Assembly: GCA_023055355.1 (NCBI GenBank)
Contig: JALJCS010000004.1
Coordinates: 34,218,244 to 34,282,243, forward strand
Source of the DNA: Agelaius tricolor
Taxonomy: Eukaryota; Chordata; Aves; Passeriformes; Icteridae
DNA: 64,000 nt
Direction: 5' to 3'
Both the position numbers and the translations under genes were made by a program. Position 1 is the first letter of the stretch; each line of letters starts with the position of its first letter. Shown here piece after piece: positions 27,395 to 39,385 of this stretch. The notes under the pieces were generated by a model. That model searched no databases. It was not told the origin of the DNA and saw only the letters and a program-made list of their open reading frames with translations.

Positions 27395-29589
27395 CTGCAC
27401 AAAGTAAGTCTATAAAACAGTAGAAGCTGAACTTCATTTTTCAGTTTAGTACATAAACATATATTCACCAATATTTCCCCAGAAACAGATTCTGCTGTTA
27501 CAACTGGATCAATGCCCATTCTGTGCACTAAACTGATTGAATAGTCTCATTATATAATGCTGCAAACTGTCTGATCCAAACCATACTCAAAATAATGGAA
27601 ATATTTTCGCTAACTTATACGAAAACAAGGAAAGACCCCAAAGCAACAATGTCAGTTGTTGCAGTTACAGATATACTCCTGTGTCATTTTTATTCACACT
27701 GTATTGCCTTTTAGCTTATCAGGCTGTTTCAGTACAAAATTCCTACAGAGCAACATAAGAATGTATAAGCTACACTGTGCCCACCCACTATGTTACCTCA
27801 GCCACAGCCCAAGATAAGATAGTGCCCTGAACACTCCTGTTCAATACCCTGGATCTTACTGGTCAACATCAGTCTCCCATCTCTATTTTGAGTTTCAGGC
27901 CCAGGAACATGAACAGCTATGGAAGGACAAGTAACACCTTAGGTTCAATAAATATCAACCATTCCAGCAATTTCTTAGCAAGACAGTGAGGCATTCTTTG
28001 AATATTTGGGAAGTAGGCAATGTTGAAGAATTGATAATAAGCTTGAAGACCTTGTGAAAGATATACATATCTTTTAATCAAATACAGCCTTGTATAGGTC
28101 TTTCAGTGAAGAACTGAAGCTCTTGTGATAAGATTTGACAGAATAAAGGGAAAAGGACTCTAAAGAATATGGCAGAGGATGGAAAGATGAAAGGAATTAC
28201 AAAATGAGGGGAAACTGAGTATAAAGCAAGGTGAATTTTTTAATGAATGAATGGCAGAGTGATATAGGTGCCTGATGCACACAAAAGACAATTAGACACA
28301 TTGACTAAGGAGTTGTCAGGAGAGAAGGCATACCACCACAAATAATCAGAGGAACTGATTGTACAGTGTAGCAAACAACTTGCAAGGAAAATTTATTTTT
28401 AGAGAGATCTTTACAACTGTCAATTATAATATTCTTGTTTTTAAACAGATGCATTTTCTGACAGAAATGTAAATTTTAAATTGCTAGTTGTACTGTCATA
28501 AAACTGGCAGGAATATCCTACTTAAACACCATCAATGTTTCTCAAAGTATCAAACCCTCCACATAGTTCTCTATATCAGAATACAGATAGAAATTAATTA
28601 TCCTCTTGCTCTTTGAGCTGTTCTATACACTGATTCTTCCTGCACCACAAAAGCTCTCTCTGCCATGGATATTTTTACACCTTTCAGAATGACAAGCTCA
28701 TTTCTGTGCTGCTGATGGATGTTTAAAAAACAATATAAAGACAGTTTCAAATGCTGAGATTTCCTGTAGCTCAACGTTCAAAAGACATGATCACCATCTT
28801 CCTACTTCCTTCTGAACCCTCATATACCAAACACATTTTTAAAGTATAAAAATGGAGTCTAATGAAGGTTTACTTTGTACTTTTTATTCCTGTATATCTA
28901 GGAGTAGACAACAGAAGAAATACTACCTTCATCAGCTCCCCTTTTTTCATTGTCTCCTGGTCTGATAATTTTCTCCTTTCCTCTCTCACATTAAATATTA
29001 CTTATATATATCCTTGGTTTTAGCCTCTCTACATAAGGAAATAGCTCTATAATAGCATTCTACCTTCTTCTAGCTGATAAAGTCTTTCAATACCAAAAAA
29101 TACTTCTGCAATCCTAAAAAGTCAACTTCAATTTCATATGCATTCCTACATGGTTTCTCAAATTGTGGATCCTGACTACTCTAAAAACGCTGGATCTATT
29201 CAAAGACGTGCATGCATTAGTGAAGACCACAAAGAACCAACCATCTAGCACTTATAGGAATTATATGTGTGTTTGCTAAGAAGTTCTAAATATTGTCACA
29301 CCTTCTCTTCTCAGAACACTTCAAAAGAACTAAACTATTGATTTTTCTGAGAAATAGGATGGCAAATGGAGTTCAATGTGAATACAGGTAAGTCCAAGGA
29401 AGTCGAAAAAAAAAGTTTTTACTGAAAAGTTTGTTCAGTAACTTAAGATCACTGTCCCGAGTTCTGTTTTCAGTTTTCTAAGATCTTGCCCCTTACATGC
29501 AATCAAGTGGATCTGGCTCTCTACTTATCACTGAAACTACTCTCTGGTCTTCCAAAACTCAAAAGGTTCCTTCATCACAAGTGACAAAG

Positions 29590-30660
29590 CAAAGTGACCT
29601 CAGTCACTCATACAGCTTCTCCTCAAGGCCCTTCACCATCTTCTCCTCCTTTGGATGCTCTCAAATAGCAGAATGTCTCTCTTACACTGTGGCACCCAGA
29701 GCTGCCCCCAGCACTGGAGGTGAGGCTGCCCCAGTGCAGAGCACAGCAGTGCAGAGCAGTGCAATCCCCTCCCTTGCCCAGCTGGCCATGCTGTCCCTGA
29801 TGCCCCAGGACACAGGTGGTCCTCCTGGCTGCCAGGGCACTGCTGACCATGTCCAACTTACCATTGACCAGGATTCACCAGACCACGTCTGCCTTTGCGG
29901 AAATCAACAGCCTTACCTAATTTAGTATTGTCAACAAACTTACTCCAACGCCTGCATCCAAGTCAATTAGGATGTTGAAAAGCATCAGCTGAGATGGAGC
30001 CCTGTGGAACCCTCCAGGGGCAGGTCCCCAGCCTGATGTCACCCTGTTCACTGTAAGCCTTTGTGCCCACCTCATGAGCCAGTAACTCACCCATTATGTA
30101 ATGTGCTATCCAGCTGTGTGCCAGACATTTTCTCCAGAAGGATACTGTGAGAGACAGTACCAAAAGCTTTACTGAAATCCAAAAAGATCACATCAACTGG
30201 TTTCTCTTGATAAAGTAGGTGGGTCACCTTGTCATAAAAGGGAATTAAGTTTCTTAGGATCTTCTAATCATGAACCCACCCTGCCTGTGATCTATGACTG
30301 CATCAATGTTGCAGACCAAAGCAAAGAACTCATCTCTGCCCTGTCAATGTCCCCATTTGTGAGGTGATCATCCTCATCATGTAACAGGATCATGTTATTT
30401 CTGGACTGCCTTTTATTATTGACATATTTTTAAAACTTACTTTTTATGTCCCCTACAGTACTGGCCAGCTTCAAGTCTAACTGAGCTCTGGCCATATAAA
30501 TTTCTTGTTTATCATGGAGAGCTGAATTTCTGTATTTCTCCCATGTAATCTGACTTTGCTTCCACTGGGCATATGCTTTCCTTTTTTGCCTTAGCTTCAG
30601 AAGAGGATCCCTGCTCAGCCAAGCCAGCCTAAGAATAACTTGTCAGCTTTGATCTCAGTG
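29590..30660 (-). mobile_element. CR1-like LINE fragment, reverse-transcriptase region (-)
   Basis: Read on the - strand, this matches the middle and 3' part of the CR1 reverse-transcriptase frame, including the SKAFDTVS-type motif region at about 30140-30180 and the conserved NW/R-rich segment at about 30050-30110. It is broken by several stops and indels. It runs 5' at about 30660 to 3' at about 29590, in POC5 intron 1 and in the same sense as POC5. The ORF at 29497-29925 on the other strand is an artefact of it. Confidence 0.75.
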
Positions 30661-31124
30661 AACAAGCACTAAGTACCACAAAATACCGGATAAGTTCTTA
30701 AAAAGAGAAATCAAGGGATATTAAGAGACCACCTCTGGGTCAACAAACTAATTTGCTAAGCTGCAAATCATTATATGGGGAAAGACAAGTGAGAAGAGCA
30801 TCCTCAAGCTTACCAGGTTCTTCTAAACTTATCCAAGCATCTGCCAAAATATATTTCTGACTTCATTAAAGAAAGATTCCTGCTAACAGCAGCAGTTTCT
30901 CCCAAGCCATAAGCATACAACTGCAGCAGTAACACTGCTACTTTTAAGAAACAGGATATAACTATAAAGACCTTGGTCTGACTCAGCATTGTTGCTCTCC
31001 TCCTTAATTTTGAATTAATTAAGCTGTGCTCAGGTTTTTGTGCGTTTGGGTTTGTTTTTAACTAAAGATGATGCTTTCCAAATAATTTAGTGTTTCACTC
31101 AGATCAGAGGACTCAACACCTAGG

Positions 31125-32100
31125 AAACAGAATGATGGGTAAGGTCAGAACAGACACAGTGGGTCATCCAGTCCAGACCACCTGCTTAAGCAAGGTCATC
31201 CTAGAGCACATAGTACAGGATTGCATCCAGGTGGCTTTTGAATATTTCCAATGAGGGAGACTACACAACCTCTCTAAGCAATCTATTGCAGTGCACAGTC
31301 ACCTACACAACAAAGAAGTTTCCCCTTATGTTCAGGTGGAACTTCCTGGGCATCAGTTACTACCCATTATCACTTGTCCTACTGCTTGGCACCACTAGAA
31401 AGAGCCTGGTCCATTGCCTTGGTACCTTCCCTTCAGATAATTATAGACATTGATGAGGTCTCCTCTCAGTTGTCTCTTCTTCAGGTTGAACAGGCTCAGC
31501 TCCCTCTGCCTTTCCTCTTTAAATGCTCCAGTCCCCTCAACATCTTTGTAGCCTCTGCTCCCCCATTCCAGGATTTCCATGTCTCTCATGTCCTGAGGAG
31601 CCCAGAACGGGACACAGCACTCCAGGTGAGGCCTCATCAGGGCTGAGTACAGGGGCAGGATCACCTTCCATGACCTGCTGGCAATGCTCTTCCTCATGCC
31701 CCCCAGGATACCATCGGTATTCTTGGCCACCAGCACACGCTGCTGGCTCATGGAAGCTTCTTGTCCACCAGGACCCCCAGGTCCTTCTCCACAGAGCTGC
31801 TCCCCAGCAGGGCAGCCCCAGCCTGTGCTGGTGCCTGGGGCTGTTCCTCCCCAGGTGCAGGACCCTTCATTTGCCTTTGTTGACTTTCAGATGGTTGTTT
31901 TCTGCCCATCTCTCCAGAGCGTTGGCCATTCCTCCCAGCTTCGTGTTCTCAGTGAATTTGCTGAGGAGGAATCTGCCCCTTCATCCATGTCATGGATGAA
32001 CAAGCTAAACAGTTCTGGGCCCAGTACCGAGCCTAGGGGACCACTGCCAGTGTCCCTGGATAGAACTACAGTGTCCCTGATAGAACTACATCTCCTGGCA
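31125..32100 (-). mobile_element. CR1 LINE, 3' end with C-terminal RT frame (-)
   Basis: The - strand encodes a partly open stretch (31751-31395) typical of the CR1 RT C-terminus, with ILPLYSALMRPHLE and LFNLKKRQLRGDLI. Upstream of it, 31750-32030 reads as the preceding RT part in broken frames. The 3' UTR ends near 31125. It is 5'-truncated and lies next to the POC5 CpG island in the same sense as POC5. A 20-21 bp tandem duplication (32050-32090) marks its 5' edge. Confidence 0.85.
32050..32090 (+). repeat. 20-21 bp tandem duplication
   Basis: GTGTCCCTGGATAGAACTAC occurs at 32050-32070 and again, with one G missing, at 32071-32090. It is at the border of the CR1 copy. Confidence 0.85.
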
Positions 32101-32389
32101 GTAGAGGCAAGACATACTCCTTGCCTTTAGCCGTACCCCCTTGCAAAGCAGCGCTGCTCACGCTTTTAACTCCTCACTCCAGCAGCTCCGCAGCTGCCCC
32201 CGGGGCCGAGAGCGCCCACACCGCGGCTGCCATGGCAGCTGGGGACAAACAGCGACAATCCGCTGAGTGTCCCACAGAAACCAGGGAGGCACAGGGGTGG
32301 TCAGGCGGCCGCGAATACGATAGATTATGAACAGGAGATTCTCCTTTGCTTTTCTTATACAGGGCTTTCAAAGCAACCAGCCCAACCAG

Positions 32390-32870
32390 GGGGCACGGAG
32401 TGCCCACTGGCACCCCCAGGAAACTCGGGGTGGGCCTGCGGGCGCCAGCGCGGCCCCCGGGCAGGAGCAGGGGTGAGTGCTGTGGGAAGGACGGCGCGGC
32501 CCCGGCCCCCCCCGCTCACCTGCGGGCGCCGGCCGCGCCGCCCTCGGCCCCGACGGTTTCAAACTGCCGGAGCGGAAAAGGAACCACGGCTGCGATAGGC
32601 TCAGGGTTCCTTTGCAACGCACCCTCCGATTGGGCGGCTTGGAGGCCAAACAGCCAATCGAATCGCTAGGCCGAGGGCGCGTACGCCGCCAGCCCCGCCC
32701 CGCCCGCGGGCGGCTCCTGCCGCACGCTGATTGGCGGGGCTGGCCAGGCGCCGGCGGGGGCGCGCGGCGCGGTCCTGAGGCCGTGCCGGGCCGTGCCCGG
32801 GGACCGCGGGCCTGCGCCGGCGGCCAAAGCCGGGCGTGGTGTGGCCCTGGCAGTGCCGGGGAGGGGACCG
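32390..32870. promoter_or_regulatory. POC5: CpG-island promoter of POC5
   Basis: This is the only strongly GC- and CpG-rich block in the window. CCAAT boxes (NF-Y type) occur at 32629-32633 (-), 32654-32658 (+) and 32730-32734 (-). TTTGAA on the - strand (32558-32563, GGCAGTTTGAAACCG) resembles a CHR element of cell-cycle genes and would fall within or near exon 1. No TATA box is evident. It lies 5.1 kb upstream of the first coding exon and is followed on the - strand by a good splice donor, which identifies it as the POC5 promoter. A divergent + transcript is possible but unsupported. Confidence 0.85.
32520..32620 (-). other. POC5: Probable non-coding POC5 exon 1
   Basis: On the - strand a strong donor CCGCAG|GTGAGC lies at 32520/32519 inside the CpG island. 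The coding ATG stands one base into the next exon, so a 5'UTR exon is required, and this is the best site. The 5' edge (start of transcription) is only a guess from the CCAAT boxes at 32629-32734. Confidence 0.6.
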
Positions 32871-32952
32871 TGCCAGATAGAGCTGTGGTGGAGGGCTTGG
32901 GTTTCTGCGTGTTGGACAGCAGCTGCTGACGGGCATTCTTGTGGAGAATGAA

Positions 32953-32957
<5 letters not shown>

Positions 32958-32983
<26 letters not shown>
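32958..32983 (+). repeat. A26 homopolymer
   Basis: A pure A run at the outer edge of the CpG island, followed by a GA-rich stretch and two copies of GGAATTCCTT-like sequence. It could be a retroposon tail, but no attached element is recognisable. Confidence 0.9.
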
Positions 32984-32985
<2 letters not shown>

Positions 32986-35228
32986 AGACGGAGAGAGAGA
33001 ATTCCTTGGGTGGAATTCCTTCATTCTTAGGCACTTCCATCTGTGCTAGTAATGAAGCTATAAACCGTCGCCGAGAAGGGTTTTTAAATAATTTGTGCAG
33101 TAATGCTGCAGAAGGAGGTCTTGGCTTGTAGTTTCCAGCATTCCTCTCCAGGACAGGCTTTCCCTAAAACTTTGCGTAGGCAGGCGAGATGGATTCGGGA
33201 ACTGTGTGTCACACACCCCACCTGAGGCAAGTAACTCTCCTTGCTGCCATCTCTGGGCTGTAATAGCCAGATATACAACAGCGGGTTTTGAAGATTTTAA
33301 CATAAGGCGTCAAAGAGTAGAGAGTCCTTCCATTTTCTGGCGTTCTTTTAACTTTATAGCATCATAATTGATCTTTCTGTAATGCAAGCTGTAACACTGA
33401 AAATGATGCAGTATTATTTCAAAATTATTTACAGCACTGAGCTCGGGCTACAGCATGGCACTGAGCATGCTAGTGCCACAAGCCTTCTGGTCAGGCTCTG
33501 TAAGATGATATCTTACCTTATATAGCACCAATATTTTGTCTGATAACATGAGAAAGATAGGTTGAGCATAAAATACGCAGATAGACACAAAACTATAACT
33601 TGTTATTTGCCCTTTATAAATATTCACAGCAGTACATGTACCTTGTTCCAGAATATTTTGCCCTTGTGAAACACTTGAGCAAGTAAGGACCACCAAAAAA
33701 TTTCCCCTCTCTTAGAGGCATTTAAGTCCTCCTTAAGTGAGCCTTTTCACACAGTAGAAGCCTACTTCAACATTTGTTGAAGTTCTCATTTAGACAAAGT
33801 GGCAATGGAGGGTTGTTTTTAACTGCAGTATCTGATAAGAACAGCATGATTTGATGAGAAAAAATTCCAGCCTGAGGAGTCACTGACTGTGCAGTCATTT
33901 TGTTTCATTAAGGCCTACAATGACATTGGTTTATGTTAGTTTCCAGAAAAGCATAATGGAAGGGCTGCATTTGCCGATGGATTTCAGTAAGCATGAAGGA
34001 GTGTGTGGTTTCAGAAATACATATTTTTTAAAATCAATTTGGTTGCAAATATCTATGATAGGATCTTCAGTTCCAGTTAAGGTTAAATTTGAGGTAAAAA
34101 GGAACTGCATTTTGTAACAACTGCAGGAGCACTGGCCTCAGACCTTTTCCCATTCCCTTTTTTGAATGCTGAACCGAACCTGTCATTCACATATTGGTGA
34201 CCAATGTCCACACTAAACCAAAGCATACCTTTTTTTCCCTTGCCACAACTGGTTTTTCCAAAAGGTCATAGCTGAGGGAGGATGTTGCAATAAACCAGAA
34301 AACCAAAGTATTTCTGGACAAAGTGGAGTGGAGTTGTTGCTGTACCCTAACAGCAATGAATTTGTAGGATTGGATCATCCCTCAACTCTAAAATAAGCTT
34401 CATGAGACCTAATACTGTTTGTGACTGGGCTGAGTTGGCCTTCATAGCAAAGGGCAGGAGGCACAGTGGCATTTGTAGCCATGAACCATGGCAAGATGTC
34501 TGGTCACAGGATCTCCTCTATGCATGTCTGTTGTTCTAGGAGGCTGCGCTCAGCTAAGAGTGAGAGAGAATATCTTCCAAAGACCAACTCAAATCATGGA
34601 ATCCAGACAAGCCCTTCTGAGAGTTCTAACTACTAAAGCAGCCTCCAAATCTACCTTTTTTTTTTGGGTGTGTTTCACATAAGGTCACAAGAACTGGTGC
34701 ACGCTCATGAAAAAGAGCACGTTTCCTGTCTCAGACCAAATTATATATTTATAAAAATTGAGGGATTACATAGGTTTCTATCACGCTTTTCATGTTAATT
34801 TGTTTTGTATGCTGCTGGTGTAAAAAATATGATGAATCTTTCTTCATAAAATAGTTTTAAAATACATGACTACCAGTGGCACATGAAAGATGCCTTTAAA
34901 TATGTGTTTAGCTTTCAGTCTTACATCTTTGGAAAAATGCAGACATTTGAAAATGGAAGGAGTTTGCAATGGGTACTCAAATCAGTCTTTGTGATGCAAA
35001 CATCTACTGCTACTTTGTAATTAGATGGATAAAAAGCAAAGGAGATCAAATGGTATCAAGCTGATTACTAGTATAAAGGCATAATTGTAGGTAGTTAGAA
35101 ACCAATGAAATGACAATAATTACCCTATTCCCACACTGGGTATTTTATGGTGTATCTGATTAAACCTTCTGTTGAAACTTTCTGATTTTGAATTGTATTT
35201 AAAAAATACCTTCCATCTTTCATGTTGG

Positions 35229-35248
35229 ATTCTATTGTACAATAGAAT
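35229..35248. repeat. 20-bp perfect palindrome
   Basis: ATTCTATTGTACAATAGAAT has no central loop and is self-complementary over its whole length. Confidence 0.85.
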
Positions 35249-37734
35249 GTACAATTATTTTCACAGAAGGAAGAAGAGTTTTCTATGCTTTTATGACCAC
35301 ATATGTTCATCTGCTGCTGTTCTAGCCAAGCAAATGCTGCAGTAGTGGTTGAAGTCAGGAAAAGTACGCTTGTCTGTTCAGATTAAGAATTAGTTTTGAA
35401 GCAGGTGCTGTTCTGAGCTTTTGAAGAAAACAGGTAGAAGGGAGTCAGGAGTCTGAACTGATTTAATGTCATTAACACATCTAATGCCAAAAAGTCACCT
35501 TTTCTTTCCTTGAAATAGTTTTTGAGGAATTCAAAGTTAAAAACAAACATCATCCAGTTTATATGAAACAGTAATGAATTTTTAGTGTTTTCTGTAGTTC
35601 TGTAGGTTGCTGAAACACATTTCCAGTGTTTTCTATTTCCCCCCTGTATGTATCATGATTATGTGATGGAAGACCAGATATTTTGTTCTAACTTAAGAGT
35701 GGATACCGGAGTGGTTATTGTTTGACTCTACCAGATGATCTATTTGAGTGTTTGCTGTGTGAACACAAGATCTATCTCCTCTCATGTGGAGGGCTAGATG
35801 CAGCTCTGGCTTCTAGGTAGGTCTGTGCCTTGTGCAGTGTGGTCTCACCATCTCTCTTGTGCTCGATGGCTCGAGGTGTCTCAAAGAGAGCTGTTGAGTG
35901 TCTGGAGGCAGAGAGCCAGGCAGAAGGCACTAAGCTACATCTCTTGGAGCTTTACATTCAAAGGACTGTCACATTATGGCTACTGCCTCGTGCAGTGGGA
36001 CCATTGTAACTGGGTGGTCCAGGACCATTCCTTTTCCACCACATGAACTGAAATATTAAATATATTGTTGATAGATCACTCATTTCAAGCCTTACAGTGA
36101 TTTTTTTGTTCTGACTGCATTAAGAAACGTTTTTCAAAATACCATTATTTCATACAGAATTGAAATCCTTATTCTATATGAAAAATAATGTGTAACCATA
36201 GTGAATATGGGCAATGTGGCAGTGCTGTTCTAGATATTTTGGAATTTACTGACATTTTTTCTTGTGATAATGCTGATAGTAGAAACAAACTTACCTTGTG
36301 AATATTGAACACCTCAGTGTTAAAGGGCTCTGTCTTCTGTCTATGGTCCCCTTCTTTGCTTGTAAAAATACTCTTCTGTTCTGACAATGCTGTCTCTCAT
36401 ATAATGGTTAGTGCATATATCAAATATATATTGATTTTCAGAAAAATATCCAAGGGGATTGTAATCAGTATTTAGAGATTGAAAATAGTCTTGAGTCTAG
36501 TATTTGCTGTTATCTGAAAATATATTCTCCTTTTTTTTTTTAACAGGTGTTTCAGCTTATACTTGACAGACACAAGACAATGTTGAAGGGCCTATAAATA
36601 TAAAAGGCCCAGTGAGCATGTTCATATGTATTTAAAAAATTTTTCCCAGAGCATTTGAGTGTTTTTCACTCAAATAAGTGTTTTGACATCAGTCAGTCAT
36701 CAGTCTTTTCCCCATCAGTGACAACCTATCATGACAGAATTTATGAAGAGATTTTTCATGAATAGCAAGGATGGCTTTTCTGCTATAATTACTTATTGAC
36801 ATGTTAGATAAAGATTTTCAGTTACACAGAAAAAAATGCTTCTCTTGCAGTACCTTAGGTAAGTATACATTCACCCGCTTTTCAAGCTTCTCTCTTTTTT
36901 CAAGTGTGATACCAAAACAGATCTGTCGATAGTTTTGCCAAAAAGCACTGGGAATATTTTTGTCTCCTTTTAAACTGTAAGGAACAGGTGAAATCTCTTC
37001 TCATAAGATATTAAAGGATCAACATCCCTAGAGATCTTTCAGTGACAGGGTGCACATGTACAACATATTTGTGAAGACATATTCAGCTGCAGGGGCAATA
37101 GAACACCACCATGCTCTAGAGTATTGAAGGACTGTAAAAGGCAAAGCATCTGCTTTCTTCCAAGACTAGCATTAGGACTTCCCACTGAAATATGCTACTG
37201 AAAATCATATATAAGGAATGAATGCTGGACTTGTCATAATTCCTTGCAGCAGCATACAGGGTTTTACAGAAAGGTAGAAATATAATTCTTGTATGAGTTG
37301 GCAGCAATTAAACTGTTCCTGTTAAAAATAAGTTAAAGTTTTTCCAAGCTTGATTGTATTAATAATCTGTTCCTAAGGAAAATGCAATTTTTATTAATAA
37401 CAATTGTGATGTTTATTGCTATCTTTAAGAAATCTGCACACTGTTCTTGCTTTTACCAGTTTTAAGAGGTTCTTTATACAAAGGAGTACTAGGCAGGTTT
37501 TTTGGATGGGGTTTCCATCATAAAACACAGACACTTTTGGCAAATGAAGCACAGGAAACATTTGAAAGGTTAATATGCAGTAGACATTCACCCTTCCTCC
37601 AAGAGCTGCCCATTTACTTGAGAGATTGTATACCAGTCAGAATGTTTTAGCATCTCTTCAGCTTCTTATGGCGGGATCAACATGTTGGCTCTTGACAGCT
37701 GTAAACATGCATATTTGCATTCTGGTTTGGATGC

Positions 37735-37990
37735 TTTCAGCTCCTTTGCTTGCAGCGGTCACTTCCTCTCTCCCCATTCTCCGTCAGGGTCTGCAGTCCC
37801 TGTGCTGCCTGCTCCGCTTCACCGCGGGCTGAAGGACACTCCCCTGGAGCAATTTCTTCCCGAGACGTGAGTCAGCAGCACGGTGGCTGACGGCATTGCC
37901 GGCATGGGCCGCGCAGAGATGTGCCTCTGCAGTGACGCAGCCTTTGCTCAGGCAGGAGTCAGCAAGGAGTTTTACATCACCTCTACACCA
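37735..37990 (+). promoter_or_regulatory. Candidate enhancer or non-coding first exon
   Basis: A GC-richer patch with several CpGs in an otherwise AT-rich desert. It holds TGAGTCAGCA (37868-37877), GCTGACG (37886-37892), TGACGCAGC (37933-37941) and GTCAGCA (37958-37964), all MAF/AP-1-type half-sites. A consensus + strand splice donor, GAGAC|GTGAGT, overlaps the first. No TATA and no coding potential. Function is inferred from composition and motifs only. Confidence 0.4.
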
Positions 37991-39369
37991 GGTGGCAACA
38001 TATCATGCTGCTCTGCTCGTGATCTGGTTTGAAAGGCAAAAACGCTTATAATATGCAGCATTCTGTAGAATTCAGTCATTACAGATCTGATCTGCTACCC
38101 CTTCTTTTTGTTTTTTGCTTTTTAAAAAATCAAATTTGGTGCTGTTATTACATTTATGTCTTATTATATTAATGTTGACAAAGACTGGTTAAATGACATT
38201 AAGGAGGAAGAAAAGAATTCAGTGGGATGGTCTAAATGGTGTAAGAGTATGCACTATAGGTACCTTTTAAGTTTTGGAGAGTGCTGTTGGCATTCATTTT
38301 AGGATGCAAAAAGGTATGTTACAACAGTTTTTTCTTTTAAATTTCCTGGAATTAATTACTAAAAATTATCTCCTCCACTAATAAAGAAAGATTCATAGTA
38401 CTTGAAGGATTAGCACCTTCAATTTAGACTGTAATAAAAACTTTGGTTACTATTAAAAGGCCTTTCAAATAATGTTCAGATGTCTGTGACATTCAGGCTG
38501 AAACGTTTCATGTGGTATTCATACTGCCGACTTAAGGCCTTTTCATTGCAGACATCTTCTGTGCTATTCATTGTGGATTCCCCTTATAGTTGCTTAAGGG
38601 ACATCAGAGGTAGCCTCATCTGGAAAGTCTTCTAGTCTTTTGTACTCCTAGCAGAGAAACAAGTGCCTGCAGGGTTCAGTTGATCTCATACATTTCTAAA
38701 AGGTCAGATGAATCATACCACAAAGTGCTTATTACCCTGTTGACTATAGAGTCTAGAAAACTAGTACAGATATCTGCATTTTAGACATTTGCATTTGCTC
38801 AGATGATTCCAATCTTTGGAATGTAATTGTACTTCAAAGGGATCTACAGGTTCTCAAAGGATTTGATTATTGAGCCACAAGTTTTTTTTTAGTTTGGCAT
38901 CCAGAGTACAAGCCTGGCTTGGACATTGATCGGAGTCATTCTGTCCATTTTTTGGAGTAAGGAGAGACAACTCCACCACATCAGGTGAGAGATAAGTCTG
39001 GTCGTGCCTGTTCCATTTCAGTTCACTGTATTACCATTATAAAAACATAGTAAATACAATATAAGGGAAAAGATTTTGTTAAAGGCTTAAATGTCTAATT
39101 CATTAACATTTGAAAAACAAATGTAAAAAGCAAAACATAGCTGTCTTCAAATAAAATTTGTGAAGTATTCAACATGTAGATAAACTGACAAATGAAACTT
39201 TTATGTAAGACAGTGTTATGAAAGAGAACAGGAAGATAGAGTGCATATGAAAGGAATGATACAGACAAAACCAAATCCTTGAGTGTGAACTGAAATTAAG
39301 GGAGTAAAAGTGCTTATGGAAATTTTTGCAGCCTTAAATGAAAGAAGAAGGAGAGGAAGGGATATGAAG

Positions 39370-39385
39370 GTGTGTGTGTGTGTGT
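39370..39385 (+). repeat. (GT)8 microsatellite
   Basis: A short uninterrupted GT run in intergenic sequence. Confidence 0.9.

Noticed and set aside
31523..32130. 158- and 148-residue ORFs on the + strand
   Set aside because: They are reverse-strand shadows of the CR1 reverse-transcriptase frame.
32477..33040. Several ORFs of 110-150 residues in the CpG island
   Set aside because: GC-rich sequence lacks stops by chance. They overlap the promoter, end in a homopolymer on one strand and have arginine/proline/alanine-biased composition.
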